NCBI GenBank assembly: GCA_016756695.1
Contig: CP066701.1
Span: 2,260,001-2,324,000, forward strand
DNA length: 64,000 nt
Direction of reading: 5' to 3'
Origin: Heyndrickxia sporothermodurans
GTDB lineage: Bacteria > Bacillota > Bacilli > Bacillales > Bacillaceae_C
Position numbers and translations under genes: made by a program. Position 1 is the stretch's first letter. Each line of letters begins with the position of its first letter. Under the pieces are notes generated by a model. That model had not been told where the DNA came from. It saw only the letters and a list, made by a program, of their open reading frames with translations, and searched no databases. Below, one piece after another: positions 43,955 through 52,014 of the stretch.

Positions 43955-44740
43955 TTGGCCATCTCAATGGAACAACGCGAAACAACGAAAACAATCATTA
44001 GCAGCAAGGAATTAAATGTATATTATGATCAATTCCAAGCTTTGAAAAATATATCAATCAATATGAAAAAAAATCGAGTAACCGCACTTATCGGGCCGTC
44101 AGGATGTGGAAAATCTACGTTTTTGCGGACATTGAATCGTATGAATGATTTAGTGCCACGCTTCAGAGTAGAAGGCAGTCTAAACTATAATAATCAGGAA
44201 ATTTATAGTCCGAAAATTGATGTCGTCGAACTTCGAAAACAAGTAGGCATGGTGTTTCAACGTCCCAATCCTTTTCCAATGTCCATTTACGAAAATGTCG
44301 CCTATGGCTTGCGAATTCATGGAATGAAGAAAAAAGGAATGATTGATGAAATCGTCGAAAAAAGCTTACGACAAGCGGCGTTATGGGATGAGGTAAAAGA
44401 TCGCTTACACACATCTGCGATGGGACTATCCGGTGGACAACAGCAAAGACTTGTTATAGCGAGAGTGTTAGCCATTCAACCTGATGTCATTTTGATGGAT
44501 GAACCCGCTTCAGCTTTAGACCCAATTTCTACCTCAAAAATCGAGCAGCTAATATTAGAATTGAAGGAGCAGTACACCATCATTATTGTCACACACAGTA
44601 TGCAACAAGCAGCACGCGTTTCAGATGAAACCGCATTTTTTCTAAATGGTGAGATTGTTGAATTCAATCAAACCCATTCTATTTTTACCAATCCAGAAAG
44701 AAAAGAAACCGAAGATTATATCTCGGGGAGATTTGGCTAA
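43955..44740 (+). CDS. pstB: Phosphate ABC transporter ATPase PstB, copy 2
   Basis: A 261-residue ABC ATPase. The TTG start at 43955 is supported by AGGTGA six bases upstream; ATG 43967 is an alternative. Walker A is GPSGCGKS, the signature [14 protein letters not shown], Walker [14 protein letters not shown]. It aligns with copy 1 over its whole length. Bacilli often carry pstBA and pstBB; whether the two form a heterodimer is unknown. phoU follows. Confidence 0.94.
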   Translation: MAISMEQRETTKTIISSKELNVYYDQFQALKNISINMKKNRVTALIGPSGCGKSTFLRTLNRMNDLVPRFRVEGSLNYNNQEIYSPKIDVVELRKQVGMVFQRPNPFPMSIYENVAYGLRIHGMKKKGMIDEIVEKSLRQAALWDEVKDRLHTSAMGLSGGQQQRLVIARVLAIQPDVILMDEPASALDPISTSKIEQLILELKEQYTIIIVTHSMQQAARVSDETAFFLNGEIVEFNQTHSIFTNPERKETEDYISGRFG

Positions 44741-44768
44741 TTGCATATTAAGAATTAAGGGGGTATTC

Positions 44769-45428
44769 ATGGTGGCAAGACGAGTGTTTGAGGATCGCTT
44801 AACAGAACTTCATGAAACATTAATGTCGATGGGACTTCTCGTCGAAGAGGCGATATACAAAAGTGTCACATCATTAGTGAACAAAAATAGTGAACTAGCG
44901 TTGGAAGTTGTATTAGATGACGAACGGATAAATGAATATGAAGTGGAAATTGAGAAGAAATGTTTCGAGTTAATTGCTTTGCAACAACCTGTGGGAACTG
45001 ACTTACGACGAATTGCCACAATGTTAAAAGTAGCAACAGATTTAGAGCGAATGGGAGATCATGCCGTTAGTATCGCTAAATCAACGATTCGTTTAAAGGA
45101 CGAAACCTATTTAAAACCGCTTATTGATATTCCTAAAATGGCTGAAATCGTAAAAGCCATGGTCCGTGAAGTGTTAGATGCTTATATATCCCTTGACCGT
45201 GATGGGGCGGTTGCCGTTTCAAAAAAAGATGATGAAATTGATAAATATCTATCAATGATTTTTATGGAATTAATTGAAATTATGCAACAAGACTCAACGA
45301 AAGTAAATCAAGCTCTCCACTTTCTACTCGTCGCCCAGCACCTAGAACGAATCGGAGACTACGTAACCAACGTATGTGAATGGATCGTATATTTGAAAAC
45401 CGGCTCCTTAGTCGATCTAAATAAATAA
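44769..45428 (+). CDS. phoU: Phosphate transport/signalling regulator PhoU
   Basis: A 219-residue, all-helical protein of two repeated PhoU domains (about 10–100 and 115–205), with the metal-site motifs ERMGDHAVSIA (about 96–106) and ERIGDYVTNVCEW (about 199–211). ATG 44769 follows AAGGGGGTATTC; the longer frame runs inside pstB. It damps the Pst transporter and, in many bacteria, PhoR signalling. B. subtilis itself lacks phoU in its pst operon, so this arrangement resembles other Bacillaceae. Confidence 0.94.
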   Translation: MVARRVFEDRLTELHETLMSMGLLVEEAIYKSVTSLVNKNSELALEVVLDDERINEYEVEIEKKCFELIALQQPVGTDLRRIATMLKVATDLERMGDHAVSIAKSTIRLKDETYLKPLIDIPKMAEIVKAMVREVLDAYISLDRDGAVAVSKKDDEIDKYLSMIFMELIEIMQQDSTKVNQALHFLLVAQHLERIGDYVTNVCEWIVYLKTGSLVDLNK

Positions 45429-45439
45429 TAAGACTCTAA

Positions 45440-45470
45440 AGCAGACGAAAAAGCGTCTGTTTTTTATTTT
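45440..45470 (+). terminator. Rho-independent terminator of the pst–phoU operon
   Basis: CAGACG (45442–45447) pairs with CGTCTG (45454–45459), followed by a long T-rich tail. Confidence 0.88.
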
Positions 45471-45507
45471 TCTGGCTGTGTTAAAGTAAAATGCTATTTT
45501 TGCACTA

Positions 45508-45525
45508 TGATTGGAGCGGAAATCG
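45508..45525. repeat. Family A repeat, minimal remnant
   Basis: GATTGGAGCGGAAATC consists of the first and last bases of the family A element fused together: it looks like an almost complete internal deletion. Confidence 0.5.
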
Positions 45526-45548
45526 ATATCCTATTTTTCTGATAATAC

Positions 45549-45576
45549 TTGACTTTTTTAAGGCCCATTATATAAA
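45549..45576 (+). promoter_or_regulatory. Promoter of the czrA–cadA unit
   Basis: TTGACT (45549–45554), 16-bp spacer, TATAAA (45571–45576). Confidence 0.6.
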
Positions 45577-45589
45577 ATGAAAAATATAA

Positions 45590-45618
45590 TATATGAACAT
45601 ATATGCATATATTGAATA
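45590..45618 (+). promoter_or_regulatory. Candidate metal-regulated operator
   Basis: An AT-rich region with ATATGAACATATATGCATAT and the perfect 12-bp palindrome TATATGCATATA (45600–45611), just downstream of the promoter. ArsR-family metal repressors bind such TATATGAA-type palindromes, so CzrA autorepression is likely. Confidence 0.6.
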
Positions 45619-45635
45619 TAATAGAGGTGAAACCA

Positions 45636-45962
45636 ATGACAGAAGATAATAATCGTATTGATTTAGAGCATGATGAATTAGATGAAGAAACATTATTTAT
45701 CGTTTCCCAAACGTTTAAAGCATTATCTGAACCAACAAGGATTCGCATCCTGCATTTATTATCTGAAAAAGAACATTCCGTAAATGAAATTGCCGAAAAG
45801 CTATCACTTCTTCAAACAACTGTATCGCATCAACTAAGATTTTTGAAAAACCTGCGCTTAGTAAAATACAGAAGAGAAGGCACAACATTATTTTATTCGC
45901 ACGACGATGAACATGTTATGAATATACTGAAACAAACCATTAACCATGCTAGACATCACTGA
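45636..45962 (+). CDS. czrA: ArsR-family zinc/cobalt-responsive repressor
   Basis: A 108-residue winged-helix repressor. ATG 45636 follows AGAGGTGAAACC. The recognition helix is in [19 protein letters not shown], and the C-terminal metal site is of the alpha-5 type: SHDDEHV then HARHH, matching the Asp/His ligand set of CzrA. There is no CVC motif, so it is not CadC-like. Metal binding releases the operator and induces the efflux ATPase gene 113 bp downstream. Confidence 0.9.
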   Translation: MTEDNNRIDLEHDELDEETLFIVSQTFKALSEPTRIRILHLLSEKEHSVNEIAEKLSLLQTTVSHQLRFLKNLRLVKYRREGTTLFYSHDDEHVMNILKQTINHARHH

Positions 45963-46075
45963 TTATCTTTTTCACATAATAACACGTGGAAAACACAGAT
46001 TATAAAAGACGATCAATTAAGTCATAATCGAAAAAATAGTAACAGACTGCTTGCTTTGTTCAAGGGGGAGTTAAC

Positions 46076-48175
46076 ATGGCTGAATATAAATTACAAGGCC
46101 TTTCATGTGCAAATTGTGCCAGGGAAATGGAAGAGGAAATTCAAAAACTTGAGAATGGCGAGGATGCAAAAGTTTTGTATAACTCGAGCAAGTTAATCGT
46201 AAAAGATGATATTTCACTCACCCAAGTAGAAAAGATTTTGGCAAATGATGGAGCGGCCATTGTCAAAGACGAACATGCACATGACGATCATAATCATACC
46301 CACGCACATTCACATTCAAACCGCATGCTAAAAACATTAATTATAATGTCAGCGGTGCTTTATTTTATCGCGATATTCGTTGGCAAATGGAGCGAAGGTA
46401 TAGCAATTACGATCTTTATAATTGCCGCAGCATTGAGCGGATACCAAACTTTTATCCAAGGAATCAAAAACTTATTTCGTTTAAAATTTAATATCGATAC
46501 ATTGATGACCATAGCACTCATTGGTGCATTTGGAATTGGTGAATGGAAAGAAGGGACACTAGTCGCCATTCTTTTCGGAATCAATGAATTTCTTGAAGGT
46601 CTTGGCATGGAAAAAGCTAGAAGTTCGATGGAGGCATTGCTAAAGGTCGCTCCGAAACAAGCAACATTAATTGCAAATGGAAAAGAACAGATTGTATCTA
46701 TTGAAACATTAAATGCAGGAGATATCGTATTAGTCAAGCCGGGAGAAAAAATCCCTTCGGACGGAATTGTAATCGAAGGAAAAAGTTCAGTAAATGAGGC
46801 GGCCATCACTGGTGAACCGATGCCAGTCGAAAAATCGATCGATGAATCCGTATATGGTGGCAGTATTAATAATGAAGGAATCTTAAAAATTTCCATTACG
46901 AAATCATATGAAGATTCTTCTCTTGCAAAAATTCTACACTTAGTAGAGGAAGCACAAGAAACAAAAACACCTACAGAACAGTTTATTAACCATTTTGCAA
47001 AGTATTACACACCCGCAATAATAATAATCGCGATTATTGTTATGATTGCTCCGCCACTTTTGGCAGGTGCAGATTGGGGAAAATGGTTTTACCAAGGCTT
47101 AGCGGTGTTAATTGTCGGTTGTCCTTGTGCACTCGTTCTTTCGTCTCCAATAGCTATTGTATCCGGAATCACACGGAACGCTCGAAATGGTATTCTCATT
47201 AAAGGCGGAGTTTTCCTTGAACAATTAGGAAAGATTGATACGATCGCTTTTGATAAAACAGGAACACTAACGAAAGGCGAACCGTTTGTAGAAATAATGA
47301 AAGTATTTGATGAGCGATTTTTGACGATTGCGGGCTCAGTAGAAAAGCTTTCTTCCCATCCCCTTGCAAAAGCAGTGATGCGAAAAGTTGAAGAAGCATC
47401 AGCCCCTCTTATCGAAACAACAGATGTGGAAACATTACCTGGTCAAGGCATCTCAGCAATTGTAAACGGAGAGCGCTACTTTGTTGGGAATGAAAAAGGA
47501 CTGCCTGCTACCACAATGACAGCAAGCATTCAAAAAGAAATTACAGCACTTAAAGATCAGGGATATACACTTGTTACTGTCGCAGATAAAGAAAAAGTTC
47601 TTGGTTTAATGGGGATAACAGATGAAGTTCGGAGTGAAAGTAAACAAATAATTAAAGAGTTACATCAAGCAGGAATTAAACATACGGTAATGCTGACAGG
47701 AGATCACCAACAAACGGCTAAAAAAGTTGCTGAACAAATTGGCTTATCGAATTACTATGCCAATCTTTTACCTGATGAAAAGGTTAAAAAAATAAAGGAA
47801 CTCACACAACAAGGAAAAATTGCAATGGTAGGAGATGGAATCAACGACGCACCCGCATTAGCAACAGCTGATCTTGGAATAGCAATGGGAAAAGGAACAG
47901 ACAGTGCTATTGAAACAGCAGATATTGTTTTGATGCAGGATCATCTAGGAAAACTACCATCTGCAGTTAGAATCTCAAAACGCGTTAATCATATTATTAA
48001 ATTAAATATATCATTAGCTCTAGGTCTAAAATTAATTGCCTTACTTCTAACAATCCCAGGCTGGCTAACACTTTGGATTGCCATTCTTTCTGACATGGGA
48101 GCGACGGTTTTAGTTACATTAATAAGTTTAACTTTAATGATTGAGGCTAAGAAAAAAGGCTACAGTATTTTTTAA
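46076..48175 (+). CDS. cadA: P1B-type heavy-metal ATPase (Zn/Cd exporter)
   Basis: A 699-residue membrane pump. The N-terminal metal-binding domain has a single CxxC (CANC, about 10–13), followed by a His-rich stretch (HAHDDHNHTHAHSHS, about 60–75). The membrane CPC motif is in VGCPCALVLSS, the phosphorylation site is Asp393 in FDKTGTLTKG, then SSHPLAKAV (the HP locus) and the hinge GDGINDAPAL. The set defines the Zn2+/Cd2+/Pb2+ group of P-type ATPases. GGGGGAG precedes the ATG. The upstream CzrA indicates zinc as the probable main inducer. Confidence 0.94.
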   Translation: MAEYKLQGLSCANCAREMEEEIQKLENGEDAKVLYNSSKLIVKDDISLTQVEKILANDGAAIVKDEHAHDDHNHTHAHSHSNRMLKTLIIMSAVLYFIAIFVGKWSEGIAITIFIIAAALSGYQTFIQGIKNLFRLKFNIDTLMTIALIGAFGIGEWKEGTLVAILFGINEFLEGLGMEKARSSMEALLKVAPKQATLIANGKEQIVSIETLNAGDIVLVKPGEKIPSDGIVIEGKSSVNEAAITGEPMPVEKSIDESVYGGSINNEGILKISITKSYEDSSLAKILHLVEEAQETKTPTEQFINHFAKYYTPAIIIIAIIVMIAPPLLAGADWGKWFYQGLAVLIVGCPCALVLSSPIAIVSGITRNARNGILIKGGVFLEQLGKIDTIAFDKTGTLTKGEPFVEIMKVFDERFLTIAGSVEKLSSHPLAKAVMRKVEEASAPLIETTDVETLPGQGISAIVNGERYFVGNEKGLPATTMTASIQKEITALKDQGYTLVTVADKEKVLGLMGITDEVRSESKQIIKELHQAGIKHTVMLTGDHQQTAKKVAEQIGLSNYYANLLPDEKVKKIKELTQQGKIAMVGDGINDAPALATADLGIAMGKGTDSAIETADIVLMQDHLGKLPSAVRISKRVNHIIKLNISLALGLKLIALLLTIPGWLTLWIAILSDMGATVLVTLISLTLMIEAKKKGYSIF

Positions 48176-48198
48176 AAAGAAAGAAAAAATGGGGTCTG

Positions 48199-48229
48199 CC
48201 ACGGTCATTTGGACTGTGGTACTTTTTTT
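48199..48229 (+). terminator. Rho-independent terminator after cadA
   Basis: CCACGGTC (48199–48206) pairs with GACTGTGG (one G·U), followed by TACTTTTTTT. Confidence 0.85.
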
Positions 48230-48663
48230 ATGGAGAGGAATATTTTTGATAAACAACTATATTGTGAAGCATTCAAGAATAAACATGGGGAGTTTCAGCG
48301 AAGGAGAAAAAATGAATTCAACCAAGACTTCAAAAAGCGTGCACTAATAATGATGTTGGCTTCTATGTTTATGCCCCAAAACAAAGAGGTAAAATAAAGG
48401 AGCAGTTTTCGTTTGATTGCCGTTATATTTGTGGCTAACGATTGGTTTTAATCAAATCAAGAGGCATATGACGGATTTTAAATAAACTTTAAACGTCTCG
48501 CATAACGCCACTTTATTTCTAATTACCATCTTCAAGAGTTTGAAAGGGTGACTAACGATCATACCGAATTATTAGTTTAAAAATAGAAATAATAAGAATT
48601 TATAGTAAAAATATGATATTATTAACTGGTAAAATATATCTTTTTCTACGGGAGGAAAAATAT
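48230..48663. other. Intergenic stretch without a recognisable gene, possibly decayed
   Basis: A 55-codon frame starting at about 48232 (MERNIFDKQLYCEAFKNKH…) has no good ribosome binding site and matches nothing I know; the following 200 bases have stops in all forward frames. It may be the remains of a lost gene or mobile element. A GGGAGG ribosome binding site for the next gene ends the stretch. Confidence 0.4.
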
Positions 48664-50190
48664 TTGAATACAAGCATGTTTTTTTTAGTTAATTCCTTGG
48701 ACGTAAAGCGTGGCGGGTTAACAAAAGCATCCTTAAATCAAGCAAATACATTTGCAAATATGGGATATGATACTCATATTCTCACATTTGACTTTAATAC
48801 TAGGTATGATAAAATTCGTAAAAATTTGATAGAAACAGATCAGTTAAATAAAAACGTTAAAGTATTAAACATGTATGAAGAACTTTGTGGGGAAGAAGAG
48901 TTATTAGTAAAGCCTGAACCAATTGAAACAGGGGTTTTAGACCCACATGTTGGACATAATGCATATAGAGTTTATGAAAATGGACTATACACTAGATACA
49001 AGAAATATCACGATGATGGTATTTTAGATTTTGTTGATTATTTTAATGAACAAAGATATAGAACGAAAAAAGAGGTTTATGATGAAAATGGTGTAGTTAG
49101 AAAAGTTTCATATATGGACATTAATTTAAATAAACCAAGACAAATGGTTTATTATAGAAACGATTCTCAACCGTATCTTTCTAAATGGGTGAATCCAGAA
49201 AACGGAAGAGCGATTCGAGTTAATGTCCATGAAATTAACGGAAACATTAAGAAGATCTTTAAGAATGACGAAGAATTAAAAACTGATTGGATTGAGAATG
49301 TAATTGAGGCTTGTGAAAATCCAGTCTTAGTATCTGATGCAAGAAACACAGATATTTTGATGATTAAAGTTAAGAATAAAAAAGCGGCTAAAATTTGGAG
49401 GTTGCATAGTAGTCATCTTGCCGCACCTTATGAAACGGATTCAGATATTGCACCTACAGTTCAAACGGGTATTAATCATATTGATCACCTAGATGCCGCA
49501 TTAGTTCTTACTAATCAGCAAAAGATTGATATTGAAAATCGAATCGGAAAAAGAAATAACCTTTTCGTTCTTCCGCATGCAGCTAAATCTAGTATTAAAA
49601 AAGGTTTGTTCGGTGGAGTAAAGGTGGAGAAAGATGAAAAGTTGGCAGTAGTGATAGGAAGATATTCAGCTATTAAAAATTTAAATCACATAATTAAAGC
49701 CTTTAAAATTGTATTGAAAAGTGTGCCAGATGTAAGGTTAGAATTATGGGGGGAAGGTCCAGAAAGAGAAAACCTTCAAAAGCTTATTAAAGAATTAAAA
49801 TTAACAGAAAATGTTTCATTGAAAGGCTATACACAGAACCCTTCGGATATTTATCAAGGAGCTTTATTTAGTGTATTAGCTTCTAAAACTGAAGGATTTG
49901 CCCTTTCAGTTTTGGAAAGTATGTCTAATTGTACACCGGTAGTAAGTTACGACATCAGATACGGGCCGAGAGAATTAATAGATCATCACGAAAATGGTTT
50001 ACTAGTTGAAAAATATAATGTAGATAAATTAGCTGAAGCTATGATTACCATGTTTAACAATCCTAAAGATTCAATAAAAATGGGTAAGCTTGCATCAAAA
50101 AAGATTGAAAAGAATTACAACCAAAAATTATATGAAGAGAAATGGATAAATATAGTTAATAAGGTTATAAATAACCGACACGTAGATTAA
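48664..50190 (+). CDS. GT4-family glycosyltransferase, TagE/poly(glycerol-phosphate) glucosyltransferase-like
   Basis: A 508-residue protein. TTG 48664 follows GGGAGG by eight bases; ATG 48679 is an alternative. The N-terminal part (about 1–310) has an unusual beta-rich insertion with repeated Tyr/Asp motifs, as in the TagE/GtfA-like group. The C-terminal GT-B lobe (about 320–500) shows AVVIGRYSAIKNLNHIIKAF, LWGEGPERENL, KGYTQNPSDIYQGALFSVLASKTEGFALSVLESM with the catalytic EX7E pattern, and SYDIRYGPRELI. It probably attaches glucose to wall teichoic acid or a surface glycoprotein. It is monocistronic. Confidence 0.8.
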   Translation: MNTSMFFLVNSLDVKRGGLTKASLNQANTFANMGYDTHILTFDFNTRYDKIRKNLIETDQLNKNVKVLNMYEELCGEEELLVKPEPIETGVLDPHVGHNAYRVYENGLYTRYKKYHDDGILDFVDYFNEQRYRTKKEVYDENGVVRKVSYMDINLNKPRQMVYYRNDSQPYLSKWVNPENGRAIRVNVHEINGNIKKIFKNDEELKTDWIENVIEACENPVLVSDARNTDILMIKVKNKKAAKIWRLHSSHLAAPYETDSDIAPTVQTGINHIDHLDAALVLTNQQKIDIENRIGKRNNLFVLPHAAKSSIKKGLFGGVKVEKDEKLAVVIGRYSAIKNLNHIIKAFKIVLKSVPDVRLELWGEGPERENLQKLIKELKLTENVSLKGYTQNPSDIYQGALFSVLASKTEGFALSVLESMSNCTPVVSYDIRYGPRELIDHHENGLLVEKYNVDKLAEAMITMFNNPKDSIKMGKLASKKIEKNYNQKLYEEKWINIVNKVINNRHVD

Positions 50191-50337
50191 TTAATTAAAA
50201 TTACTGATAAACTGATTTCAGTTAGAGAGTCTGTCAATAACAAAGCCAGAGTAAAAATCATATCATAAGGGGTATGAATTTGTCTCTTTTTCCTAATCTA
50301 TGTTACAATCTCACGAAATACAAAAAAAGGTGATAAT

Positions 50338-50982
50338 ATGGGAATTCATCAATACTTCAAAAGCTTATCGGATTTAGAAAAAATTTATCGCTGTCCAGGA
50401 AAGTTTAAATTCCAAGAACATTCCGTTGCCAGTCATTCATTTAAAGTAACAAAAGTAGCCCAATTTCTCGGAACGGTGGAAGAAAATAAAGGAAATAAAG
50501 TAAATTGGCAGGCACTTTATGAAAAAGCATTAAATCATGACTACAATGAATTGTTTACAGGCGATATAAAAACACCAGTAAAATACGCCTCAGCCGAGCT
50601 AAGAAACTTGTTCAGCCAAGTAGAAGAACAAATGACGCAAAAATTTATTTTTAAAGAATTTCCAAAGGAATATCAGCAAATTTACTTAGACCGTTTTAAA
50701 GAAGGAAAAGATGACACATTAGAAGGGAAAATTTTATCAGTCGCAGATAAAATTGATTTGTTATATGAATCCTTCGGAGAAATCCAAAAAGGGAATCCTG
50801 AACCGCTTTTTCAAGAAATCTATGAAGAATCCTTATTAACAATTCTTGAATTTAAAGAAATGGAAAGCGTGAAATATTTTCTCAATGAAGTTTTACCAGA
50901 CATGCTCGATGAAAAATTTATTGAACATAGCGAGCTAAACAAAGTCACACAAAAAATCGTTAAAGCAAATTTAGAAGAATAA
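50338..50982 (+). CDS. HD-domain phosphohydrolase (YfbR-like)
   Basis: A 214-residue protein, MGIHQYFKSLSDLEKIYRCPGKF. The metal-binding HD set is visible as HSVASHSFKVTKVAQFL (about 28–44), NHDYNELFTGD (about 67–77) and ADKIDLLYE (about 139–147). The YfbR group hydrolyses 5'-deoxynucleoside monophosphates; this member is related but its substrate is not proven. AAAAGGTGATAAT precedes the ATG. Confidence 0.8.
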   Translation: MGIHQYFKSLSDLEKIYRCPGKFKFQEHSVASHSFKVTKVAQFLGTVEENKGNKVNWQALYEKALNHDYNELFTGDIKTPVKYASAELRNLFSQVEEQMTQKFIFKEFPKEYQQIYLDRFKEGKDDTLEGKILSVADKIDLLYESFGEIQKGNPEPLFQEIYEESLLTILEFKEMESVKYFLNEVLPDMLDEKFIEHSELNKVTQKIVKANLEE

Positions 50983-51061
50983 AAAATTTTCACCCCCCTT
51001 GTGTTTTTTTCCATTTTAGAAAAGAATAGAGATAGGATTTTTAACCTTAGGGGTGAAAACA

Positions 51062-51316
51062 ATGTTAGATAAAATTTTGGCAGCTATTTTTCTACCAGGA
51101 ATTCTCGTTGTCTTTTTCACAAGGGTAACATATAACCATATTGTGGGCTTACTATTAACAGTCGCCTTGATTGTCGCTTCTGTTTATAAAGGATACACAC
51201 ATACATGGCCTTTATTTATTATTGACGCTGCATCGTTAACCATTGGATTTTATTATGCAAACCGTATGGTAAACCGAAATAAAAAAAGGAAAAAACCGGA
51301 AAGTAAAAACGTTTGA
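51062..51316 (+). CDS. csbA: CsbA small membrane protein
   Basis: An 84-residue protein with two to three hydrophobic helices (LAAIFLPGILVVFFTRVTYN; LLLTVALIVASVYKGY; LFIIDAASLTIGFYYANR) and a basic tail KKRKKPESK. ATG 51062 follows GGGGTGAAAAC. Sequence and position just before uvrBA match B. subtilis CsbA, a general-stress gene of unknown function; I do not see a clear sigma-B promoter here. Confidence 0.85.
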   Translation: MLDKILAAIFLPGILVVFFTRVTYNHIVGLLLTVALIVASVYKGYTHTWPLFIIDAASLTIGFYYANRMVNRNKKRKKPESKNV

Positions 51317-51352
51317 GGCAAATGAAAAGTTCATTGTTTCAAACGTCTTTTT
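51308..51352 (+). terminator. Terminator overlapping the csbA stop
   Basis: ACGTTTGA (including the TGA stop) pairs with TCAAACGT (51339–51346), with an inner AATGAA/TTCATT, then TCTTTTT. Confidence 0.7.
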
Positions 51353-51385
51353 ACTTGCGTTAAGTAAATGTTAGGAGAAGAGAAC

Positions 51386-51625
51386 ATGATAAAAATAACA
51401 AAAGAAATGAAAGAAGATGCAATAAGGGAAATTCAACAATTTTTTCTAAATGAAAGAGACGAAGAAATCGGGGATTTAGCTGCTGAAAATGTCTTTGTAT
51501 TTGTTAAAGAAAAATTAGGGCCAATTTTTTATAATGAAGCAATTGCAGATGCACAAAAAATGGTCGTGCAAAGGATGAATTCGTTAGAAGAAGAGCTTTA
51601 TACGTTGGAAAAGAGAATAAAGTAA
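51386..51625 (+). CDS. DUF2164 family protein
   Basis: A 79-residue acidic helical protein beginning MIKITKEMKEDAIREIQQFF. ATG 51386 follows TAGGAGAAGAG. The pattern with ERDEEIGDLAAENVFVFVKEKLGPIFYN is that of the DUF2164 family (YkzF-like), with no known function. It is followed by a terminator. Confidence 0.8.
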   Translation: MIKITKEMKEDAIREIQQFFLNERDEEIGDLAAENVFVFVKEKLGPIFYNEAIADAQKMVVQRMNSLEEELYTLEKRIK

Positions 51626-51631
51626 TCGATT

Positions 51632-51664
51632 AAGAACTTGGAACCTTTTTCCCGGTTCTTTTTC
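51632..51664 (+). terminator. Terminator after the DUF2164 gene
   Basis: AAGAACTTGG (51632–51641) pairs with CCCGGTTCTT (51651–51660, two G·U), then Ts. Confidence 0.75.
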
Positions 51665-51688
51665 AATTTCTGTGAAATGTTAAAAAAC

Positions 51689-51702
51689 CGAAAATTTGTT
51701 CG
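51689..51702 (+). promoter_or_regulatory. SOS (LexA/DinR) box 1 upstream of uvrBA
   Basis: CGAAAATTTGTTCG matches the Bacillus DinR consensus CGAACATATGTTCG at 12 of 14 positions. It implies DNA-damage induction of uvrBA. Confidence 0.8.
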
Positions 51703-51717
51703 CTTTTTTATGGTTAA

Positions 51718-51731
51718 GAAACATTTGTTTG
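51718..51731 (+). promoter_or_regulatory. SOS (LexA/DinR) box 2 upstream of uvrBA
   Basis: GAAACATTTGTTTG matches 10 of 14 positions of the consensus, 29 bp from box 1. A promoter candidate overlaps it (TTGTTT at 51725, 17-bp spacer, TATGAA at 51748). Confidence 0.55.
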
Positions 51732-51815
51732 TGGTAAAATAATAAGTATGAAAAAACGTGAATAATGTACCTTTTTGGGAAGCTTTGTTAAAGTTCAGTG
51801 TTGATATTGATACCA

Positions 51816-51946
51816 TGTTGATTGAAGCGGAAGGTGCGAGACTCCTGCGGGATCAGCTGGACAGATGAGACCCCGCGGGGAGCGAAGCGATGAGGAGGCT
51901 CATCGCCAGCCCCGCGGAAAGCGAGTACCTGCAGCGGAAATCAATA
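51816..51946. repeat. Family A structured repeat, copy 4 (in the uvrB leader)
   Basis: 131 bp between the SOS boxes and the uvrB start, so it should be transcribed as 5' leader. The outer stem TTGATT/AATCAA is kept; the central stem is GCTGG…GATGAG paired with CTCATC…CCAGC, a third sequence solution at the same position. CCTGCGGG and CCCCGCGG blocks are kept. Confidence 0.9.
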
Positions 51947-52014
51947 ATCTAGTTTAACAGAACCTTTTTTGAATAGATGACATAGATAGGTAAAGTGGAT
52001 GGGAGGAAAATGGA

